Assembly: GCA_000482765.1 (NCBI GenBank)
Contig: AXWR01000008.1
Span: forward strand, 1-64,000
DNA from: Meiothermus taiwanensis DSM 14542
GTDB taxonomy: Bacteria > Deinococcota > Deinococci > Deinococcales > Thermaceae
Direction of reading: 5' to 3'
DNA length: 64,000 nt
Each line of letters opens with the position of its first letter. Positions within the stretch are counted from its first letter, which is position 1. Position numbers and translations under genes: made by a program. The notes below the pieces were generated by a model. That model searched no databases. It was not told where the DNA came from and saw nothing but the letters and a program-made list of their open reading frames with translations. Below are positions 60,025-64,000 of this stretch, piece by piece.

Positions 60025-62111
60025 GGCGCCTGACCTGGTACTTTGGCCTGCGCAACAACTTTGTGACCCAGTCGCGGGCCATGTCGGCGGGCCTGGGCCG
60101 CATCCGCACCCAACTGCAGGGCTCCGGACGGGACAGCGCAGCGGCGGCGCGGGCCATCGCCAATAGCTTCGGGATTTCCACCGCTGCCGCCCGCCGCCTG
60201 GTGGGGGCCCTATCGGCGGTGGGGGCGGCCAGCCGCCACCTGGGCAGCATCCGTACACAGGCCCAGAATGCTTATAAATCCCTGAGCGGCCTGATTGGCC
60301 GCCTGACCAGCCTGCCCAACCTGCTCATCGCCGGGGCCGCCGGGCTGGCCACCAAGAGCGTGTTTGACGCCCTGGGCTTCAAGGAGCAGCAGCTCATCAG
60401 CCTGCGGGTGATGCTGCGGCCCCAGTTCGGCGCAGAGGCCGGGCGCATGGCCAAGGAAACCTATGCCATGCTGGCCCGGTTTGCGGCCCAGACGCCCTTC
60501 GAGACCCAGGAGGTGCTGGCCGGCGGCAAGCAACTGCTGGCCGCCGGGGTGAATGTCAAGAACCTGCAAGGGCTGCTTAAGGACGCCGGCGACCTGGCCT
60601 CGGCGATGGGGGTGCGGCTGGAGGACGCCATCAGTCCCCTGACCCGGCTGCGCTCGGGCAACTTCGGCGAGGCCTTCGAGCGGCTGCGGGAGCTGGGCAT
60701 CAGCCGGGAGCTGCTGGAGGCCCAGGGGCTCAGGTTCGACAAGAGCGGGAGCTACGTGGGCACGGTCAACAAGGCCATGCTGGCGGTGCGCCAGATCATC
60801 CAGAAGCGCTTCGGCGGGCTGATGGAGGAGCAGAGCACCAGCATCTTCGGCCTGATCTCCACGCTCAAGAGCCGCCCCTTCGAGCTCTTCAGCCAGATGG
60901 ACGTGGGCGACGGCGGGCCGCTCAAGCCCTTCAAGCAAATGCTCGGCAACCTGGCCGCCCTGACCGACTTCAGCCAGGGTCCCGGCGCCGCCATCGCCCG
61001 CCGCTTCCAGGCCAGCCTGGCCCGGCTGATGCAGGCGGTGTTCGGGCCGCTGGCCAGCGCCACCGAGCCGAAAAAGGCGGGGGAGGCCATCCTGGGCTTC
61101 CTCGACCGGGCCGCCCTGCTGGCGCAGAAAGCCCGGCAGTATTTCCCGGTGGCCCTGGGGTATGCGCGGCAGTTTTGGGCGGGGGTTCAGGCCGGGCTGG
61201 GGACGTTGCAGGGGGTATGGAAGGCGCTGGAGCCGGGCCTGGCCCTGTTGGGCCAGCTCGCCAAAGGCTTCGCGGCCAATCAGGCCGGCCTGACCGGAAC
61301 CAACGCCGGGGGGCTGGCCCTGGTGGGCACCCTCCTGGTGCTCACCACCGGATTCCGCCTGCTCAACACCCTGACCTTCGGCCTGGCCGGCACCCTACTG
61401 CGCCTGGGCTTGGTCTGGGTAGCTACCGCAGCCCGCATGGCAGGCGGCTGGCTGCTGGCGATGGGGCCGGTGGGCTGGGTGATCGCGTTGGTAGGGGGCC
61501 TGGTGGCCGCCGTGGTGGTGGCCTATAAGCGGCTGGGCTGGTTCCGCGACGGCGTGAATGGGGTGTGGCAGGCCATTATCACCAAGGGCGGGGAGCTGAT
61601 TGTCTGGGCTAAAGGGTTGCCCGAGACCATCCGCAGCGCCCTGGCCAACCTGCCGGGGCTGATGCTGGAGATTGGCCGCAACGCCATTACCGGCCTGTGG
61701 AACGGCCTCAAGGCCGCGCCCGGCAAAATCTGGGAGGCAGCCAAGGGGCTGGCTGTGCAGGCAGTAGGCGGGGCCCGGGAGGGCCTCGAGGTGCGCTCCC
61801 CCAGCCGGGCCCTGGCCCGCATCGGGGAGCAGGGCGGGTTGGGCCTGCAGCGCGGCCTGCTGGCCATGCGCGGGGCAGTGGCCAGCACGGGCCTGGCCCT
61901 GGCCACGGCGGCCATCCCGGCGGCGCCCCAGATGCCGGTAGCGGCCATCGCAGCGGGCGCAGGGGCTACGGCTAACCCCACCCGCGAGGTGCATGTTCAC
62001 ATCGGCCACATCGTGCTGCAGCAAGCCCAGACCCCCGGCGAGGCCAAGGCCCTGGTGGTGGAGGCCATCCTGGAGGCCCTCGAGCGGGCCGCCATCGAGG
62101 AGGGTGCCTGA
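60021..62111 (+). CDS. Tail tape measure protein (Mu gp42-like)
   Basis: 696 residues, highly helical with hydrophobic central segments (about 90-115, 425-500) as in tape measure proteins, which fix tail length and help DNA entry. It contains FEYTQEVL-like (TPFETQEVLAGGKQLLAAGV) and SPLTRLRSGNFGEAFERLRELGI, diagnostic of the Mu-type family. The end (VHVHIGHIVLQQAQTPGEAKALVVEAILEALE) is likely cleaved or attached to the baseplate. Length implies a rather short tail. Confidence 0.9.
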   Translation: MRRLTWYFGLRNNFVTQSRAMSAGLGRIRTQLQGSGRDSAAAARAIANSFGISTAAARRLVGALSAVGAASRHLGSIRTQAQNAYKSLSGLIGRLTSLPNLLIAGAAGLATKSVFDALGFKEQQLISLRVMLRPQFGAEAGRMAKETYAMLARFAAQTPFETQEVLAGGKQLLAAGVNVKNLQGLLKDAGDLASAMGVRLEDAISPLTRLRSGNFGEAFERLRELGISRELLEAQGLRFDKSGSYVGTVNKAMLAVRQIIQKRFGGLMEEQSTSIFGLISTLKSRPFELFSQMDVGDGGPLKPFKQMLGNLAALTDFSQGPGAAIARRFQASLARLMQAVFGPLASATEPKKAGEAILGFLDRAALLAQKARQYFPVALGYARQFWAGVQAGLGTLQGVWKALEPGLALLGQLAKGFAANQAGLTGTNAGGLALVGTLLVLTTGFRLLNTLTFGLAGTLLRLGLVWVATAARMAGGWLLAMGPVGWVIALVGGLVAAVVVAYKRLGWFRDGVNGVWQAIITKGGELIVWAKGLPETIRSALANLPGLMLEIGRNAITGLWNGLKAAPGKIWEAAKGLAVQAVGGAREGLEVRSPSRALARIGEQGGLGLQRGLLAMRGAVASTGLALATAAIPAAPQMPVAAIAAGAGATANPTREVHVHIGHIVLQQAQTPGEAKALVVEAILEALERAAIEEGA

Positions 62112-62680
62112 TGGAGCGCGACCAGATCGTATTTGTGGGGCCAGGCGGCCAGCGTTTCGCCATCAAGCCCTCGGCCCGGGGCCAGGACGAGATTCAGGGT
62201 GTGGTGCAGGTATCGGTGCGCCGCACCCTGAAGGAAGAAACCACCGAGATTCCCAAGAAAGGGGTGGAATACACCTACCTCGGCTATGACTACGCCGAGG
62301 TCACGGTGGAGATCCGGGTCTGGAAGGAGAGCGAGTTCACCAAGCTCCAGCGGCTGATCCAGCTCTTCCGCCCCAAAGCCAAGGAGCAGAAGGCCCCCGA
62401 CGTGTACCAGCCGGTGCACCCCACCCTGCGCCGGCACGGCATCACCCACCTGTACATCTTCGGCCTCGAGGAGCCGCCCTACGACCCGGTGAAGGGCTGG
62501 ACGGCTACCCTGCAGATGCGGGAGTGGCGGCCCAGCTACAAGAAGGTAAAAACCGAAGCCACGCAGGTGGGCAAGAAGAGCGGCAGCACCGACACCGGCG
62601 GGGCTGACCGGGACGGCACCCCCACCACCCAGCAGCGGGCCCAGGCCAACCCGCCCAGCGCCCGTGGGGTGCGACCATGA
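62111..62680 (+). CDS. Baseplate or tail protein, 189 aa (gp43-like position)
   Basis: Starts in an ATGA-like overlap with the tape measure gene. Beta-rich centre (VVQVSVRRTLKEETTEIPKKG, YAEVTVEIRVWKESEF, LYIFGLEEPPYDPVKGWTATLQM) with a flexible Gly/Thr/Pro tail. Resembles LysM-less tube-initiator proteins that cap the tape measure. Call by position. Confidence 0.55.
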   Translation: MERDQIVFVGPGGQRFAIKPSARGQDEIQGVVQVSVRRTLKEETTEIPKKGVEYTYLGYDYAEVTVEIRVWKESEFTKLQRLIQLFRPKAKEQKAPDVYQPVHPTLRRHGITHLYIFGLEEPPYDPVKGWTATLQMREWRPSYKKVKTEATQVGKKSGSTDTGGADRDGTPTTQQRAQANPPSARGVRP

Positions 62681-63342
62681 GCTACCTAACCGCCAACGGT
62701 ATCCCGGTCAGCAGCGGCGTTGTTACAATCCCCCGCATAGGCCGGCCGCTGGCCGAGCTGCGGCTGGGGGAGGAGGTGCCACTGGCCCCCGGGGAGGCGG
62801 TAATCCTGCGCTTCGAGGACGGCACCACCTACCGCACCACCGCGCGGCGCGGCGGCCCCAGCGCAGGTATAACCGAGGTGTTTTTGGTCGGCGGCTACGA
62901 TGGGCTATCCAAAATCCTGCCCCCTAAGGATTACGAAGGCGTGCCGGCCTCACTGGTGGTGCGGGATCTGCTAACCGAAGCAGGGGAGCAGCCGGGGGAA
63001 CTGGATCTGCCCACCGTATTCGTGCGCTGGGCTCGTCGCGGCGGTACTGCCGCAGAGGCCCTGAAAGCCGTCATGGCGCGCCTGCCCGACCGAGCCTGGC
63101 GGGTGCTGCCCGACGGCACGACCTGGGCCGGGGCCGAGCCCTGGCCGCAGGGGCCCGAGGGGGCGGTGGTCTCCGAGGCCGCCCCCCAGCGGGGCTGGTT
63201 TTCACTATTACCGACGCCCGCGCTCCGGCCCGGAGTCGTGCTCAAGGGCCTCTGGGACGGCCAGGTGCGGGAGTTGGGCCGGGTGGAGCGGGTGATTCAC
63301 CAGATTGGGGCCAAGCTGCGCACCGCCATCTATATAGGTTAA
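62677..63342 (+). CDS. Baseplate hub-like protein, 221 aa (gp44-like position)
   Basis: Beta-rich protein with LRLGEEVPLAPGEAVILRFEDGTTYRTTARR at the start, a helical middle (GVPASLVVRDLLTEAG, GTAAEALKAVMARLPDRAWRVLPDG) and a C-terminal IGAKLRTAIYIG. The pattern resembles the middle of phage hub proteins (gpP/gp27-like) but the protein is shorter than Mu gp44 (about 380). ATGA overlap upstream. Confidence 0.6.
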   Translation: MSYLTANGIPVSSGVVTIPRIGRPLAELRLGEEVPLAPGEAVILRFEDGTTYRTTARRGGPSAGITEVFLVGGYDGLSKILPPKDYEGVPASLVVRDLLTEAGEQPGELDLPTVFVRWARRGGTAAEALKAVMARLPDRAWRVLPDGTTWAGAEPWPQGPEGAVVSEAAPQRGWFSLLPTPALRPGVVLKGLWDGQVRELGRVERVIHQIGAKLRTAIYIG

Positions 63343-63351
63343 GGAGGGTAG

Positions 63352-63828
63352 ATGCAAGAACGACTGACCAACGCCATCAAACAACTGGCTCGCCCGGCGC
63401 ACCTCGACTACCTGGCCCTGTACCCCGGCAGCATCCTTAAAGACTACGAGGACATGCACGTGGATGTGCAGGTAGACGATCCCCGCCTGGGCGCCCTGAC
63501 CCGGGTGCCGATCTGGACGGGGCTGCCCGGGGTAACCGTAAAGGTCGCCCCCGGGGCGCGGGTGCTGGTGGGCTTCCACCAGGGCGATCCCGAGCTGCGC
63601 TACTGCGACCTGTGGCGGGGCGAGGGGCTCCGGGAACTGCGGCTCACCGCCAGCATCAAGGTGACAGTGGATGCGCCCCTGGTGGAGCTTGGAGGAGTGG
63701 GGGGCTCTAATGTGCTGCTCCAGGGCCAGCCGCTGACATTTGTTTTCAGCACCACCCCGGTTGCAAATGTGCCCACCACCGGCACCGTGCAATCTGGCGG
63801 CTCCAGCAAAGTGAAAGGGGTGCAGTAA
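63352..63828 (+). CDS. Baseplate spike/puncturing protein (Mu gp45-like)
   Basis: 158 residues: an OB-fold (about 30-90, VDVQVDDPRLGALTRVPIWTGLPGVTVKVAPGARVLVGF in parts) followed by strand repeats ASIKVTVDAPLVELGGVGGSNVLLQG, as in trimeric membrane-piercing spikes of gpV/gp45 type. AAGGAGGG before the ATG. No His-x-His tip motif for iron is visible. Confidence 0.75.
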   Translation: MQERLTNAIKQLARPAHLDYLALYPGSILKDYEDMHVDVQVDDPRLGALTRVPIWTGLPGVTVKVAPGARVLVGFHQGDPELRYCDLWRGEGLRELRLTASIKVTVDAPLVELGGVGGSNVLLQGQPLTFVFSTTPVANVPTTGTVQSGGSSKVKGVQ

Positions 63829-64000
63829 TGGCGGATTTTGGCACCGATCTATCGGCATTTCCCGATCTATCCTGGACGATCAAACGCGGACTGGATAATC
63901 TGGCCGAGGCGGCGGCCCGCTGCCTCATTACCCCGCCCGGGAGCCTGTTTTATGCCCCCGAGTACCGGCTTGACCTCAAGCAGTTCCTGAACCGGGAAAT
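63828..64000 (+). CDS. Baseplate wedge protein (Mu gp46-like), N-terminal part
   Basis: Starts in a TAATG overlap and runs off the window. Visible residues MADFGTDLSAFPDLSWTIKRG and the following AAARCLITPPGSLFYAPEYRLDLKQFLN fit the gp46/GPW_gp25 family of wedge proteins next to the spike gene. Incomplete, so activity cannot be assessed. Confidence 0.75.
   Translation, partial: MADFGTDLSAFPDLSWTIKRGLDNLAEAAARCLITPPGSLFYAPEYRLDLKQFLNRE

Larger units (their letters stand above)
35132..64000 (+). mobile_element. Mu-like transposable prophage (left end to beyond window)
   Basis: Gene order follows phage Mu: repressor, Ner-like, transposase A, ATPase B, small early genes, then gp26/27-like, terminase, portal, F-like, I/Z, T, gp36, G, sheath L, tube, tail chaperones, tape measure and baseplate. 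The left end is placed at TGTATTG (35132), identical to the first seven bases of Mu and matching the TG...CA rule of this transposon class; bases 35127-35131 (ACAAA) would be the 5-base target duplication. The right end and lysis or late-regulation genes lie outside. All structural genes look intact, so the prophage may be functional. Confidence 0.88.

Overview
The window looks like chromosomal DNA of a Deinococcus-Thermus bacterium, most probably Meiothermus or a close Thermus relative. Reasons: high-GC host genes, Thermus-like short MraY and RuvC (His in the active site), a dcw cluster without murE, heavy use of CTCGAG for Leu-Glu, and promoters that seem to give leaderless mRNAs. The species call is inferred from family knowledge; no database was searched.

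Region 1 (1-15014, + strand) is a Wzx/Wzy-type exopolysaccharide locus. It opens with the end of an IS5-family element that has replaced the N-terminus of a wzz gene; that gene also has a frameshift near 1853. Then come wzx flippase, glf (UDP-galactopyranose mutase), three glycosyltransferases, a Wzy-like polymerase, a gene-poor gap (9278-9914), a further glycosyltransferase, a WbaP-type initiating transferase, a second Wzy/ligase-like protein with an extracytoplasmic beta-rich domain, and a second intact wzz. The block from glf to about 9250 is visibly AT-richer than its surroundings and looks imported.

Region 2 (15018-19844) holds a small membrane protein, an orphan Fe3+-binding protein behind a Fur-like box, a YbaN-family protein, a lipoprotein, an outer-membrane-type protein and ruvC. 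Region 3 (19885-34881, - strand) is the division and cell wall cluster, transcribed mraZ-rsmH-ftsL-ftsI-murF-lipoprotein-mraY-murD-ftsW-murG-murC-murB-ftsQ-ftsA-ftsZ, mostly with ATGA overlaps. Upstream of mraZ there is a row of five MraZ-type boxes.

Region 4 (about 35132 to the window end) is a Mu-like transposable prophage. Its left end probably begins with TGTATTG at 35132, just upstream of the mraZ promoter region; the right end lies outside the window. It carries an S24 repressor facing a Ner-like regulator across a 31-bp perfect palindrome that contains both start codons, a DDE transposase (MuA) and ATPase (MuB), about 17 small early genes of mostly unknown role, an IS200/IS605-like non-autonomous insertion, and a Mu-type virion block: terminase, portal, head morphogenesis protein with a possible PBECR nuclease tail, protease with nested scaffold, capsid, a phage-encoded HU, contractile tail, a frameshifted tail chaperone, tape measure and baseplate. 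An island between the head morphogenesis and protease genes holds an antirepressor operon and a divergent HTH gene that share one -35 box.

No rRNA, tRNA or CRISPR array was recognised.
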